Shown: in pieces, positions 24,246 through 34,109 of the stretch
How the letters are laid out: every line of letters starts with the position of its first letter
Position numbering within the stretch: the stretch's first letter is position 1
DNA from: Nitrososphaerota archaeon
Lineage (GTDB): Archaea; Thermoproteota; Nitrososphaeria_A; Caldarchaeales; Calditenuaceae
Reading direction: 5' to 3'
NCBI GenBank assembly: GCA_009889515.1
Contig: WUQR01000139.1
Span: 1,116,001-1,180,000, forward strand
DNA length: 64,000 bases
Translations under genes and position numbers: made by a program
The notes under the pieces: generated by a model
The model's input: the letters and a program-made list of their open reading frames with translations, nothing else
Told to the model about the DNA's origin: nothing
Databases searched by the model: none

Positions 24246-27005
24246 ATGAGTTCTAGGAAGGAGATCAGGGAGGTTAGGAAGAGTATACCTACGCCGTTAG
24301 GTGAGGCTTACTATTACAGTCTTTCCATGCTCGAGGAAGTTGGTCTGGCTAAGAGCTTGGACACTATGCCGTTGAGCCTGAAGATTCTTCTGGAGAATGT
24401 TGCTAGGAGTGCTGGCGCGGGGATAGCTTCTCTCGATGACGTGAAGGCTGTAGGTGAGGGTAGGGCTGGGGGCGATTCGGAGATACCGTTTATGCCATCT
24501 CGCGTCCTATTACAAGACTTCACCGGAGTCCCACTAATCGTCGATCTTGCCGCGATGCGGGAGGTGGTTCACAGTCTCGGCGGAGACGCTTCACGGGTCA
24601 ATCCAACAATACCGACACACCTAGTCGTCGACCACTCAATCCAGGTTGACTACTTCGGGGTGAAGGATGCCTACTGGAAGAACCTCGCGCTAGAGTTCGC
24701 GAGGAACAGGGAGAGATATGTGCTACTGAAGTGGGCTCAAAACGCGTTCAAGAACTTTTATGTTGTTCCTCCTGGGAGGGGGATTGTCCATCAGGTCAAT
24801 CTTGAGAGCTTGGCTAGAGTAGTGGAGGTTAGAAAGGAGGCCGACGGGCTGGCGGCCTACCCCGACACACTTCTGGGAACAGACTCGCACACACCCATGG
24901 TAAATGGCCTCGGGGTCTTGGGCTGGGGGGTTGGAGGGATTGAGGCTGAGGCAGTCATGCTTGGCCAGCCCTACTACATGAGCGTCCCTGAGGTCGTTGG
25001 AGTACGGCTAGTCGGTGAGCTTCAGCCCCCAGCCACAGCCACAGATCTCGTGCTGACTGTGACGGAGACACTTAGGCGGAAAGGCGTGGTCGGCAAGTTC
25101 GTCGAGTTTTTCGGCCCCGGAGTGGCTAAGCTGAGCGTCCCCGACAGGGCCACGGTCTCAAACATGGCCCCCGAGTACGGCGCAACTGTAGGCCTCTTCC
25201 CCATAGACGAGCAAACACTCAGCTACCTTAGGATGACTGGGAGGGATGAGGCACACATACAACTGGTCAGACGCTATACTGAGCTTCAGGGCCTCTTCAC
25301 AACGGACTACGAACGTGGGGCTAGGTATAGCGATGTCGTTGAGATTGATTTGAGCGCGATAGAGCCCTCCATAGCCGGGCCCGCAAACCCGGAGGACAGG
25401 ATAAGGCTTAGGGAGGCGAAGAAGATTGTGCTGGATATTTTGAGGAAGGCTAAACCGGTTATAGCTGCTTCTGAGAATCGGCTGGGGGTCTGGCATAGTG
25501 AGGGAGGGTCGAGTGGCACCCACCCCGTATCTGGTGGTATGGCTGGGAGGGTTAGGATTGGTGGCGAAGAGATAGAGATCTCAGATGGTGCGGTAGTGAT
25601 AGCCGCGATAACCAGCTGCACAAACACCTCCAACCCCGAGGTCATGATAGGCGCGGGCCTACTCGCTAGGAACGCTGTCCAGAAGGGGCTGAGACGGAAG
25701 CCCTATGTGAAGACCAGCCTCGCACCAGGCTCCGCAGTCGTTACTGATTATCTCGAGGCGGCCGGTCTCCTTCCCTATTTGGCCGAGCTCGGGTTCGAGG
25801 TTGTGGGCTATGGATGCACCACCTGCATTGGAAACAGTGGACCGCTACTCCCGGAGGTTGAGGCAGAGATAAAGAAGAGAGACCTCTTCACAGTGGCAGT
25901 ACTGAGTGGTAACAGGAATTTTGAGGGTAGGATACACCCCTCTGTCAAGGCAAGCTTCCTGACCTCGCCCATACTGGTTGTGGCGTATGCGCTGGCCGGT
26001 AGGATAGATGTTGACTTTTACTCAGAGCCACTCGGAGTGGGCAGAGACGGCAGGCCAGTCTTCCTGAAGGATATTTGGCCGGACAGGCATGAGATTAGAA
26101 GAATAATGGAGTCGAGCATCAGGACAGAGATGTTCAGGAAAAGGTATGGCGAGATATTTAGCGGCGTTGGCGAGTGGGAGGAGCTGAAAGCGCCGCAGAG
26201 CCCCACCTATAACTGGGACCCCACCTCCACATACATCAGGAAGCCCCCATACTTCGAAAACTTCCAGAGGGAGCCCACCCCGCCAGGCGACATAAGGGGC
26301 GCGCGCGTACTAGTCCTCCTCGGAGACCGCGTAACGACAGACCACATCTCACCAGCCGGTGCAATACCCCCCAACAGCCCCGCTGGACTCTACCTGAAGA
26401 GCCTAGGAGTAGATCCCACAGACTTCAACACTTATGGCTCGAGGAGGGGGAATCACGAGGTCATGATTCGTGGGACCCTCGCAAACCACCGTCTAAGAAA
26501 CTACCTTCTACCGGATGGTGAGGGGTGGTGGACAATACACTATCCCGACGGGACCAAGATGACTGTCTACGACGCGGCTATGAAGTATAGGGAGGAGGGG
26601 GTGCCGCTGATAATCATCGCGGGGAAGCAGTATGGGGCCGGGAGTTCGAGGGACTGGGCCGCAAAGGGTGTTAGGCTTCTCGGCGTTAGGGCTGTGATAG
26701 CTGAGAGTTTCGAGAGGATTCACAGGAGCAACTTGGTGGGTATGGGGGTGCTTCCTCTCCAATTCTTGGACGGCGTCAGCTGGAGGAGCCTTGGCCTCAC
26801 GGGCTCCGAGGTCTACGATATTGAGATAGGCCAGCTACAGCCGAGGAAGCGTGTCAGAGTTACTGCGCGGCGGGGAGATGGGACCTCCATTACATTCGAG
26901 ACAATACTCAGACTCGACACACCAATAGAGATAGAGTACTATAAGCATGGAGGCATTCTCCCCTACGTTGTAAGGAAGATTCTTAGCGAAAAGGCCGCCG
27001 CTTAG
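24246..27005 (+). CDS. acnA: Aconitate hydratase (AcnA type)
   Basis: Isomerises citrate and isocitrate in the TCA or related cycles. A 919-residue AcnA/IRP-type protein with all three cluster cysteines: ITSCTNTSNP, and the pair in GYGCTTCIGNSGPL. GTDSHTPMVNGLGVLGWGVGGIEAEA is also typical. The C-terminal swivel domain (from about residue 690) has RVLVLLGDRVTTDHISPAG, YGSRRGNHEVMIRG and YGAGSSRDWAAKG. With the isocitrate-lyase-family gene at 5.4 kb it could feed a glyoxylate- or methylcitrate-like route, though the two are 18 kb apart. Confidence 0.96.
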   Translation: MSSRKEIREVRKSIPTPLGEAYYYSLSMLEEVGLAKSLDTMPLSLKILLENVARSAGAGIASLDDVKAVGEGRAGGDSEIPFMPSRVLLQDFTGVPLIVDLAAMREVVHSLGGDASRVNPTIPTHLVVDHSIQVDYFGVKDAYWKNLALEFARNRERYVLLKWAQNAFKNFYVVPPGRGIVHQVNLESLARVVEVRKEADGLAAYPDTLLGTDSHTPMVNGLGVLGWGVGGIEAEAVMLGQPYYMSVPEVVGVRLVGELQPPATATDLVLTVTETLRRKGVVGKFVEFFGPGVAKLSVPDRATVSNMAPEYGATVGLFPIDEQTLSYLRMTGRDEAHIQLVRRYTELQGLFTTDYERGARYSDVVEIDLSAIEPSIAGPANPEDRIRLREAKKIVLDILRKAKPVIAASENRLGVWHSEGGSSGTHPVSGGMAGRVRIGGEEIEISDGAVVIAAITSCTNTSNPEVMIGAGLLARNAVQKGLRRKPYVKTSLAPGSAVVTDYLEAAGLLPYLAELGFEVVGYGCTTCIGNSGPLLPEVEAEIKKRDLFTVAVLSGNRNFEGRIHPSVKASFLTSPILVVAYALAGRIDVDFYSEPLGVGRDGRPVFLKDIWPDRHEIRRIMESSIRTEMFRKRYGEIFSGVGEWEELKAPQSPTYNWDPTSTYIRKPPYFENFQREPTPPGDIRGARVLVLLGDRVTTDHISPAGAIPPNSPAGLYLKSLGVDPTDFNTYGSRRGNHEVMIRGTLANHRLRNYLLPDGEGWWTIHYPDGTKMTVYDAAMKYREEGVPLIIIAGKQYGAGSSRDWAAKGVRLLGVRAVIAESFERIHRSNLVGMGVLPLQFLDGVSWRSLGLTGSEVYDIEIGQLQPRKRVRVTARRGDGTSITFETILRLDTPIEIEYYKHGGILPYVVRKILSEKAAA

Positions 27006-27013
27006 CTCTATTC

Positions 27014-27187
27014 TCAGAGACGCTCCTTAAGGCTTTTCAGCCACCTATAGCTGCGCCACTTCTTCGTAGCTCCAAACCCACAGTGTCCACACCTACCACG
27101 CCTATAGTTGAATGAGCGTCTACCACACCTCCTGCAGCGCCCATGCGTCGGCGTCTTAAACTTACCCATTGAGGGTGTTCCCTTCAT
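27014..27187 (-). CDS. rpl37e: Ribosomal protein L37e
   Basis: A 57-residue large-subunit protein translated from the region between aconitase and the LSm gene. It has the double zinc knuckle [22 protein letters not shown], here in two parts, [13 protein letters not shown] and [11 protein letters not shown]. The end [16 protein letters not shown] is basic, as in the family. Its ATG overlaps the LSm stop as ATGA, so the two are translationally coupled, the usual LSm-L37e pairing in archaea. Confidence 0.93.
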   Translation of the reverse strand: MKGTPSMGKFKTPTHGRCRRCGRRSFNYRRGRCGHCGFGATKKWRSYRWLKSLKERL

Positions 27188-27450
27188 GCGCCGCTAACCT
27201 CCTCTTCCTGTTTTATCTGCGAGGGGGAGATCATAACTATGTTGTCCCCCCTCACAACTATGAGTCCTAGCTTGACCGAGTTGTTCTCGCCCCTTATCTC
27301 CTCTGCGCCCTCTAGGACGAGGTTCATGTGTTGGTCGTATCCTTTGAGCTGGCCTCGTATTGCTCGGCCGTTTCGCAGCTTAACCAGCACAGTACCTCCA
27401 AGCGACCTTGCCAGCATCTTCAGCGATATATCCGTGGACAAGGATACCAC
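27184..27450 (-). CDS. LSm (Sm-like) RNA-binding protein
   Basis: An 88-residue Sm-fold protein: [36 protein letters not shown] is Sm motif 1, and [16 protein letters not shown] is motif 2 with the IVVRGDNI signature. It forms heptameric RNA-binding rings in the family. It shares an ATGA junction with the L37e gene, so RNA binding and translation genes are linked. An alternative start a few codons downstream is possible. Confidence 0.93.
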   Translation of the reverse strand: MVSLSTDISLKMLARSLGGTVLVKLRNGRAIRGQLKGYDQHMNLVLEGAEEIRGENNSVKLGLIVVRGDNIVMISPSQIKQEEEVSGA

Positions 27451-27578
27451 TATACCTCTTGGGACTCTGCTTTTAAAGTTTCGCGCAGGAAGGGTAGATT
27501 TTAGCGATTATCAGTATTATACTTGATGGGGTTCTTAAACTCTATATACCTAGCCTGAGACTCGCTGCTGGAGGGTAT

Positions 27579-28562
27579 ATGGTCGCAACACTCAGTGATA
27601 GCGATGTTGAGGCTCTTGTATCGGTGGAGGAGCTGCTGAGCTCTGTTGCCGAGGCGTTTAAAGCACTCAGCCTCGGCGAGGTCGTTATGCCGCCCCGGAA
27701 CAGGATTAGTGTTCAAGGAGTAGGGGACATACTTTTAATGCCGTGTCTTGCTCCAAGTCTGAAGGTTTTCTCCCTCAAGGTCGTCTCAGTATATCCGGGC
27801 AATATTGAGAAGGGTTTACCGACCACCAACGCCGTAGTCGTGGCAGTTGATCCTGCGGACGGTATCCCCAAGCTGGTCGCTGAGGCGCGGGCCCTAACAG
27901 GCTTAAGGACTGCGGCCGCCACCGCCCTCTCCGTAAAATACTTAGCTAGGAGCGATGCATCAAGCCTGGGAATCATAGGCTGCGGATACCAAGCCCGCTG
28001 GCAGCTCTCCATAACACACCGAGTGATGAAGCCGGAAAGAGTCTACGCTTTCGACGTATATAGAGATAGGGCCGAGAGGTTCGCCGAGGAGATGCGAGAG
28101 AAGACCGGGGTAGAGGTGGAGATATGCGGCTCTGCCGAGACCCTAGTCAGGTCCTGCGACGTCATTATAACCGCCACCACGAGCAAGACACCCGTAGTCT
28201 TGAAGGAGTGGGTGAGACCCGGAACACATATCTCGGCTATAGGGGCCTACACCCCTGAAATGGCCGAGATAGACCCGCGGCTACTGGCATCCAGCAAAGT
28301 TGTTGTTGACTCGCTAGCCGCGGCCAAGGAGGAGGCGGGGGAGATAATTCAGGCAGTCAAGTCGGGCCTGATGAGGTGGGAGGACGTGTATGCTGAGATT
28401 GGGGAGATAATAGCTGGAAGAAAGGCTGGCCGTGTCAACAATGATGAGGTTACCGTCTTTAAGACAGTTGGTACAGCAGCACAAGACGCGGCTGTAGCCT
28501 CCATTCTCTTAGCTAAGCTCTCGCAGGTCAGGGCTACTCGCGATGCCTCAGGGCGCCCGTGA
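27579..28562 (+). CDS. Ornithine cyclodeaminase / mu-crystallin family dehydrogenase
   Basis: A 327-residue NAD(P)-dependent enzyme. PPRNRISVQ and LMPCLAPSLKVFSLKVVSVYPGN are the substrate region, ALTGLRTAAATALSVKYLA is family-typical, and the Rossmann nucleotide loop is LGIIGCGYQARWQL (about residue 130), followed by ITATTSKTPVV. The family includes ornithine cyclodeaminase, alanine dehydrogenase of archaea and ketimine reductase, so the substrate is open. It converges with phoU, overlapping 29 bases. Confidence 0.87.
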   Translation: MVATLSDSDVEALVSVEELLSSVAEAFKALSLGEVVMPPRNRISVQGVGDILLMPCLAPSLKVFSLKVVSVYPGNIEKGLPTTNAVVVAVDPADGIPKLVAEARALTGLRTAAATALSVKYLARSDASSLGIIGCGYQARWQLSITHRVMKPERVYAFDVYRDRAERFAEEMREKTGVEVEICGSAETLVRSCDVIITATTSKTPVVLKEWVRPGTHISAIGAYTPEMAEIDPRLLASSKVVVDSLAAAKEEAGEIIQAVKSGLMRWEDVYAEIGEIIAGRKAGRVNNDEVTVFKTVGTAAQDAAVASILLAKLSQVRATRDASGRP

Positions 28563-29169
28563 CGATATACTCCACAGCATCGCAAATGTAGGTGGCGTGG
28601 TCTGCAATCCTCTCGAGATTCCTGAGCGTCAGGACGATTGCTACATCACACTCCCGCGAGCCGTTTCTCTCGAGTGTTATTGCCTTAATCCTCTCCCGAT
28701 AAATCTCGTCTATCCTCTCATCCATCTCCTTAACCTTCTTGGCCATATCCACATTTAGCTCTTGGAGTGCTTGGAGGGCGTTCTTAAGCATCTGGCCAAT
28801 AACCTCGCTGGCCTCCGAGATTGGTGTAAGGTCGCATTCAAGGAGAGAGCCGAGCATCCGACTGCTCCTAGTTATCTCTAGGGCGTATCGCCCCATCCTA
28901 AGAATGTCGTACGAAATATTGAGGCAGGAGCGGATGTATCTTAGATCTTTAGCGACTGGCTGATACCTAGCTATAAGCTCCGTAGCAATTTCACTAATCT
29001 CTTCGTGCAGGTCCCTTAGCCTCTTCGCAGACTCAAAGACCTCATTCTCAACGTCTCTGTACTGCAGTAGCCCGTCGATACTCTTGTAGAAAGAGTTTAT
29101 GCCGATGTTGAACATCTCCTCTAGACGCCGAGTAAGTAGCTGAAGCCCCATATCGAGTATCCTGCTCAA
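28534..29169 (-). CDS. phoU: Phosphate-transport regulator PhoU
   Basis: A 211-residue all-helical protein with two repeated three-helix PhoU bundles, with ITLERNGSRECDVAIVLTLRNLERIADHATYICDAVEY at the end of the second, including the metal-binding ER.ADH pattern. In family members it damps phosphate uptake through PstSCAB when phosphate is plentiful. It is the last gene of the pst operon, nine bases after pstB. A second, DNA-binding PhoU paralogue is at 33 kb. Confidence 0.93.
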   Translation of the reverse strand: MSRILDMGLQLLTRRLEEMFNIGINSFYKSIDGLLQYRDVENEVFESAKRLRDLHEEISEIATELIARYQPVAKDLRYIRSCLNISYDILRMGRYALEITRSSRMLGSLLECDLTPISEASEVIGQMLKNALQALQELNVDMAKKVKEMDERIDEIYRERIKAITLERNGSRECDVAIVLTLRNLERIADHATYICDAVEYIVTGALRHRE

Positions 29170-29178
29170 ACCCTCTCC

Positions 29179-30027
29179 TCACCCTATACGCCCACTGATG
29201 TAGTCCTCAGTCCTCTTATCCCGAGGGTTTGTGAAGATCTGTCTAGTCTCCCCGAACTCGATTATCCGGCCCACCATGTTTTCATCGGGCATCATGACGG
29301 CTGTGTAGTCCGAGACACGCGCAGCCTGAAGCATATTGTGTGTGACTATTATTATTGTGTACTCGTCCTTGATTGAGCGGAGCAGAGACTCGATACGCGC
29401 AGTGGAGATGGGGTCGAGCGAGACTGTGGGCTCGTCGAGCAGCAACACCTCAGGGTCTACGGCCAATGCGCGCGCGATACATAGCCTCTGCTGCTGCCCA
29501 CCCGACAGGCTGTACGCGTGCTTGTCCAGCCTGTCCTTAACCTCATCCCACAGAGCCGCCTTGACCAGCGCATCCTTCACCTTCTCATAAAGCTCTGACT
29601 TCGAGAGCTTGAAGCCATTAACCCTCAGACCAAAAGCAACATTGTCGAATATGCTGAAGGGGAAGGGGTTCGGACGCTGGAAGACCATTCCAATCCTAGA
29701 ACGTATAAAGACTGGATCCACATCTCGTGAGTAAATATCAATTCCGTTAAAGTATACTTTACCGGTTACCTTGGCGCCTGGGATGAGGTCGTTCATACGG
29801 TTTATCGATCTTAGGAGGGTTGATTTGCCGCAGCCCGACGGCCCTATGATTGCTGTGATGTTGTTACGTTTGAATGATATGTTTATGCCGTCAATGGCTG
29901 TTTTGCCCCCATAGTCTACTCTAAGGTTCTCCACCCTCACGACCTCAGGGCCAGATATATCTGCCATCTCCTCCTTACCTAGCTCCACATAGTCCCTGAG
30001 TAACTGATTATATGACTCTATCGCCAA
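29179..30027 (-). CDS. pstB: Phosphate ABC transporter ATPase PstB
   Basis: A 282-residue ATPase that powers high-affinity phosphate import. Walker A is [11 protein letters not shown], the signature [15 protein letters not shown], Walker [14 protein letters not shown], and the H-loop [13 protein letters not shown]. An N-terminal extension of about 24 residues precedes the family core. It overlaps the pstA stop by 10 bases. Confidence 0.96.
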   Translation of the reverse strand: MAIESYNQLLRDYVELGKEEMADISGPEVVRVENLRVDYGGKTAIDGINISFKRNNITAIIGPSGCGKSTLLRSINRMNDLIPGAKVTGKVYFNGIDIYSRDVDPVFIRSRIGMVFQRPNPFPFSIFDNVAFGLRVNGFKLSKSELYEKVKDALVKAALWDEVKDRLDKHAYSLSGGQQQRLCIARALAVDPEVLLLDEPTVSLDPISTARIESLLRSIKDEYTIIIVTHNMLQAARVSDYTAVMMPDENMVGRIIEFGETRQIFTNPRDKRTEDYISGRIG

Positions 30028-30914
30028 GTCTGCCCAATCCTCCTCATCAAATACTGTCTCAAAGCGATGGCGACGCCGTTGAGCGCTAATAGTATCAGCA
30101 GCAGGATGATAATTCCGGCGGATGAGAGTTCTATGAAGGCTGGCTGTGGCCTGCTTATCCAGTTGTAGAGCTGGAGCGGCATGACTGTAAATTTGCTGAA
30201 GAGTGAGGTTGGGTCCTCTCTTATGAAGAGTATGCCACTCACAACTAGTATTGGAGCAGCCTCGCCTAGGGCTCTGCTTATGCCTAGTATCCCGCCCGTC
30301 AGCATCATGGGTAGAGCCCTAGGGAGGGAGATGCGCCTAACGACTTGAAGAGTCGTAGCTCCGAGAGCATATGCACCCAACCGTAGATCGTCGGGAACAG
30401 CCTTCAATGCCTCGACACAAGTCACGGTCACTAGGGGTAGCGTCAAGATGGCGAGCGTGAAGGCTCCGGTGATTACTGTCCGCCCCATTCCCAACCAGTA
30501 GGCTAGGAAGCCCAGTGCTACGACTCCAAAGACCACTGATGGGACACCCGCCAAATTTGCAATGTTGTAGCGAAGGAGGGAGGAGAGCCTACCTCCCCTC
30601 GAATACTCCACGAGATAGATCGCGGTTGCTATGCTGAGGGGGACGCATATAAGCGCAGACAAGCCTACAGTGAATATGCTGCCCAGAATGGCAGACCTCA
30701 TACCGGCCTCTTCAGGGTTGGCTGACGGATAGTTGAGGATCAGGTTCCATGACAGCCTGTGGCCGCCGGTAATAATCACTGTGAGGAGTAGGGAGGCTAC
30801 GGTGGCGACCGCTATGAAAACAGCCACGCTGAGAATTATGGGCAGCACCCGGTCAATGAACTTCCTAAGCCTCGCATGACGGCGCTCTGCGCCAGTCAAT
30901 ACTTGATGGCCCAT
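30018..30914 (-). CDS. pstA: Phosphate ABC transporter permease PstA
   Basis: A 298-residue integral permease with about six hydrophobic helices. The ATPase-contact loop is [28 protein letters not shown] and the family segment [16 protein letters not shown] is clear. It forms the channel with PstC. It overlaps pstC by 19 bases and pstB by 10, a tight operon. Confidence 0.95.
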   Translation of the reverse strand: MGHQVLTGAERRHARLRKFIDRVLPIILSVAVFIAVATVASLLLTVIITGGHRLSWNLILNYPSANPEEAGMRSAILGSIFTVGLSALICVPLSIATAIYLVEYSRGGRLSSLLRYNIANLAGVPSVVFGVVALGFLAYWLGMGRTVITGAFTLAILTLPLVTVTCVEALKAVPDDLRLGAYALGATTLQVVRRISLPRALPMMLTGGILGISRALGEAAPILVVSGILFIREDPTSLFSKFTVMPLQLYNWISRPQPAFIELSSAGIIILLLILLALNGVAIALRQYLMRRIGQTWR

Positions 30915-31822
30915 CTCCTAACCACCCTGATACCTATGTAGTTTAACACGGCCGTTATCACTAGGAGGAATAGCCCGACGGCGAACAATGACTGGTATTC
31001 TATTGTTCCGTGCGGGGCGTCACCGGTTGCAACCTGTGCAATGTATGCCGTCATCGTCTGCATGCTCTCGCCTATGTTGAAGGTTAAAATGCTCCTGAAC
31101 CCGCCAGCTATGGCGGCGATCATAGTCTCACCCATAGCCCTCGCAAACGCAAGTATTATCGAGGCTGACACGCCTGAGAGGGCTGCGGGTAGAACGACTC
31201 TAAGCGCAACGTCAGACTTCCTAGAGCCTACAGCATATGCCGCTAGCCTGAGGTCGGCGGGGACAGCTGCCATGGCGTCATCACTGATGGAGGCCACTAT
31301 CGGGATTATCAAGACGCCAATCATCAACCCGACCGCAAGAGCGTTGTGGAGTTGCAATCCCTCCCACAGGGGCTTCAGCAGATTAGGTGTTACAAAGTAG
31401 AGGGCGAAATATCCGTAGACGACTGTAGGTATGCCTGCAAGCGTCTCGACCAGTGGCTTAACTACTGACCGCGTATTCGCTGAGGCGTACTCGCTAAGGA
31501 ATAATGCTATCATGACTCCTAGGGGTGCGGCTACCGCGATGGCTATCAGCGAGGTAAGAATGGTCGCGTTCAGAAGTGGAAGAACACCGAAATGCTTTTC
31601 TGCGAAAAGTACAGTCCACTTGGTACTCGTCAGAAATTCGACTATTGAGACATGAGCGAAGAACCCGAAGGATTCAAGCCCCAATGTTGCGAAGATGATT
31701 ATAAGTGCAGCCGTAGAGACAAGGGTTGATAAAAGAAAGAGGATGTAAAAAATCCTGTCCATATATCTCCGCCTATCTATTGATCTCTTTAATTTCTCCA
31801 CACTAGTTGTTTCAGCTACCAT
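30896..31822 (-). CDS. pstC: Phosphate ABC transporter permease PstC
   Basis: A 308-residue permease partner of PstA, with six or so hydrophobic helices, VKPLVETLAGIPTVVYGYFALYFV and the coupling loop LRLAAYAVGSRKSDVALRVVLPAALSGV. It lies 20 bases after pstS on the same strand. The N-terminal 15 residues are charged and probably cytoplasmic. Confidence 0.95.
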   Translation of the reverse strand: MVAETTSVEKLKRSIDRRRYMDRIFYILFLLSTLVSTAALIIIFATLGLESFGFFAHVSIVEFLTSTKWTVLFAEKHFGVLPLLNATILTSLIAIAVAAPLGVMIALFLSEYASANTRSVVKPLVETLAGIPTVVYGYFALYFVTPNLLKPLWEGLQLHNALAVGLMIGVLIIPIVASISDDAMAAVPADLRLAAYAVGSRKSDVALRVVLPAALSGVSASIILAFARAMGETMIAAIAGGFRSILTFNIGESMQTMTAYIAQVATGDAPHGTIEYQSLFAVGLFLLVITAVLNYIGIRVVRRWAIKY

Positions 31823-31842
31823 TAAGCATCCACCTTCTCACA

Positions 31843-32916
31843 CTAGTGGGGACCCGCGTTCCTCCACACGACTATGGACGTTAATGAGTACAGCCCGTCG
31901 GTTACGCCGGCTCTTAGTAGGGCGGCAGCAGACTTATAGTACTGCGAAGTGAACGGTGTATAGCTCACCTGTTTCGCAAACTTCTCCCCATTCTCGAGGT
32001 AGAATATAACGAACTCTCTCAGCCAAGGCTTCTCGTTCCATGCCTTCTTGTTGACGTATATGAATATTGGTCTCGCAAGTGGATATACAAACGAGCCCAC
32101 CGTCTCATCTGTAGGTACTACGCACTCTGACCCCTCCTTCAAATCATCACGTATGGGTACTATCCTGATCCTATCTGCCGCGTGGGGATAATATGCGTAG
32201 CCGAAGTATCCCAGCGCATTCTTCTCCCCCTCTACACCAGCTACTAAGACGTTGTCGTCCTCAGAGGCGATGTAGTCTGTCCTACTTGCCTTAAGCTTCC
32301 CCACAACCCTCTCGGTGAAGTAGTCGAAAGTACCTGAGTCGGGTCCAGGGCCGTAGAGCAGTATGGGTGCATTGGGCCACTCGGGTCTTATGTCACTCCA
32401 CTTTGATACCTTGCTATCGGGCTCCCAGATCTTCTTAAGCTCCGAGATTGTTAAACAGTCCACCCAGTCATTCTGCCTGTTCACCACAACCACTAAGCCA
32501 TCTATCGCGACAGGAACCTCTATCCACTCTATGCCATTCGACTGGGCGGTCTCAGCCTCGCTCCTCAGAATGGGCCTAGAGGCGTCGTTGATGTCCGTCT
32601 CACCTACTACAAACCTCTTAAACCCGCCCCCCGTCCCCGATATCCCAACAGATATCTTCACATTGGGGTAGAGATTCATGAAGGCCTCCGCAGCCGCCTC
32701 AGTTATAGGATACACTGTGCTGGAACCATCAATGATGATCTCACCCGCAAGCTGTCCGGTGGTCTGAGTCTGTCCCCCAGATGTAACCGTTATTTTCTCT
32801 GTGACGGTTACTATTGATGAGGGGCTAGATGAGAACCATCCTCCCACGTATCCTATTACGCCGCCTACAAGTAAGAATGTCAGGATTAGCCCAATCGTTT
32901 TTGGCTGTGACATCAT
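31843..32916 (-). CDS. pstS: Phosphate-binding protein PstS
   Basis: The extracellular phosphate receptor of the transporter, 357 residues. A membrane anchor at 8-28 (IGLILTFLLVGGVIGYVGGW) precedes a Ser/Thr-rich linker. The phosphate site appears as IDGSSTVYPITEA, SGTGGGFKRFVVGETDINDASRPI, and GPGPDSGTFDYF. There is no lipobox, so it is probably tethered by the N-terminal helix. It is the first gene of pstS-C-A-B-phoU. TTTAAA about 30 bases upstream is the likely TATA box. Confidence 0.95.
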   Translation of the reverse strand: MMSQPKTIGLILTFLLVGGVIGYVGGWFSSSPSSIVTVTEKITVTSGGQTQTTGQLAGEIIIDGSSTVYPITEAAAEAFMNLYPNVKISVGISGTGGGFKRFVVGETDINDASRPILRSEAETAQSNGIEWIEVPVAIDGLVVVVNRQNDWVDCLTISELKKIWEPDSKVSKWSDIRPEWPNAPILLYGPGPDSGTFDYFTERVVGKLKASRTDYIASEDDNVLVAGVEGEKNALGYFGYAYYPHAADRIRIVPIRDDLKEGSECVVPTDETVGSFVYPLARPIFIYVNKKAWNEKPWLREFVIFYLENGEKFAKQVSYTPFTSQYYKSAAALLRAGVTDGLYSLTSIVVWRNAGPH

Positions 32917-32943
32917 CTCGACCTTAACAGGCTATATTGACGA

Positions 32944-33020
32944 TTTAAACTAAACCTATATTCAATATTTTATCTACACATTCCTATATAGGAGTCAAAA
33001 GACGGGAAAGCCTATATATT
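32944..33020. promoter_or_regulatory. Divergent promoter region between pstS and the AbrB-PhoU gene
   Basis: Minus-strand TTTAAA at 32944-32949 lies about 30 bases before pstS. CCTATATATT at 33011-33020 serves the plus-strand regulator. Between them is the perfect 10-base palindrome CCTATATAGG (32983-32992). The half-element CCTATATTCAA (32955-32965) recurs as CCTATATATTCAAA (33011-33024). These are candidate operators for the AbrB-PhoU protein, based on position and symmetry only. Confidence 0.4.
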
Positions 33021-33051
33021 CAAACACCGCCACTAAATAGTTCGAAGCGGT

Positions 33052-34074
33052 ATGCCCGTCTACTCTCGCCGCGTACAGAAAACAGGAGGCTCAACCCTCA
33101 TAGTTTCGCTACCACAGGAGTGGGTTAGGAGGGTTGGACTGAAGCCCCATGACGAGCTCTACTTGATGGAGGAGCCCGGTGGGGGGCTTATAATATGGCC
33201 GACCGCCCTCGATGGGCAGGAGGCCGTAGAGGAGGCCGTTGTCAAGGTTCCTGCTGATGCAGGCCCCGAGGATGTGCTGCGGCTTTACCTCTCAATGTAT
33301 ATTGCAGGTTTTAGCGTCATTAGGCTTGAGTTCGGGGAGACTGGCTATAGGCACACGAAGGAGTTGAAGGAGATGATGAGGAGGTGGCTGGTGGGTGTTG
33401 AGATCGTTGGTGAGACCTTCCATGGGATAGTCACACAGTGCTTGCCTACCCATGACAGCCTACAGCCGGTCAAGGTTATCGAGAGGATGGCGGACCTCGC
33501 CGCAAGCATGCAGAGGGATGCCCTATACGCAATTGAGAATAATGATGAAGGACTTGCCCAAGACATCATCCAGAGGGACTATGACGTGGACAGGTTCTAC
33601 CACTTCGCCGTTAGACAACTTAACATAGGCATCTCAAGCCCTCGAAGACTAGCAGCGCTCGGCCTCAAGAACCCGCAAGAATGCCTATCATACATCATAG
33701 CTGCTAAAACAATCGAGAGAGCGGCCGACCATGCAACATCCATCGCCAACTTCCTAGTCGGTGAGAGGCAGACTAAGACCCCACCGCCCGAGCTAATAAG
33801 GGCCGGCTACGAGGCCAGCAGCCTCTTCACAGAGGCCAAAACTGCGTTACTTGAGAGGAGCGTCTCGAGAGCCCGCCAGGCAATGAGGAAGATTGAAGCG
33901 TTTGAGCTCCTGCTCATGGACATAACGAGGAGAAAGGGTGCGAAATGGGAGACCGATGTCGGGGTCATCATGCTAGCCCAAGACATACGGCGAATCGCGG
34001 AATACAGCTCCGACATCTGCGAGGTCACCTTAAACTTAGGCGCGCTGGAGAGGGTCTCCGCGGAAAAGCCATAA
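33052..34074 (+). CDS. AbrB-PhoU phosphate-responsive regulator
   Basis: A 340-residue fusion. Residues 1-45 are an AbrB-type DNA-binding hairpin (TGGSTLIVSLPQEWVRRVGLKPHDELYLME), and about 110-335 are two PhoU-type helical bundles, with KTIERAADHATSIANFL and DIRRIAEYSSDICEVTLNL carrying metal-binding residues. This architecture occurs in archaeal pst loci and is thought to repress them. It is divergent from pstS, sharing a 135-base promoter region, a typical placement for a local regulator. Confidence 0.9.
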   Translation: MPVYSRRVQKTGGSTLIVSLPQEWVRRVGLKPHDELYLMEEPGGGLIIWPTALDGQEAVEEAVVKVPADAGPEDVLRLYLSMYIAGFSVIRLEFGETGYRHTKELKEMMRRWLVGVEIVGETFHGIVTQCLPTHDSLQPVKVIERMADLAASMQRDALYAIENNDEGLAQDIIQRDYDVDRFYHFAVRQLNIGISSPRRLAALGLKNPQECLSYIIAAKTIERAADHATSIANFLVGERQTKTPPPELIRAGYEASSLFTEAKTALLERSVSRARQAMRKIEAFELLLMDITRRKGAKWETDVGVIMLAQDIRRIAEYSSDICEVTLNLGALERVSAEKP

Positions 34075-34109
34075 TTAAGGATATATCGGGGTGTGACTGC
34101 CGCCTAAAC

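Noticed and set aside
32983-32992. CCTATATAGG as a TATA box of the regulator gene
   Set aside because: It is about 60 bases from the start codon, too far for the usual spacing; the element at 33011-33020 fits better.
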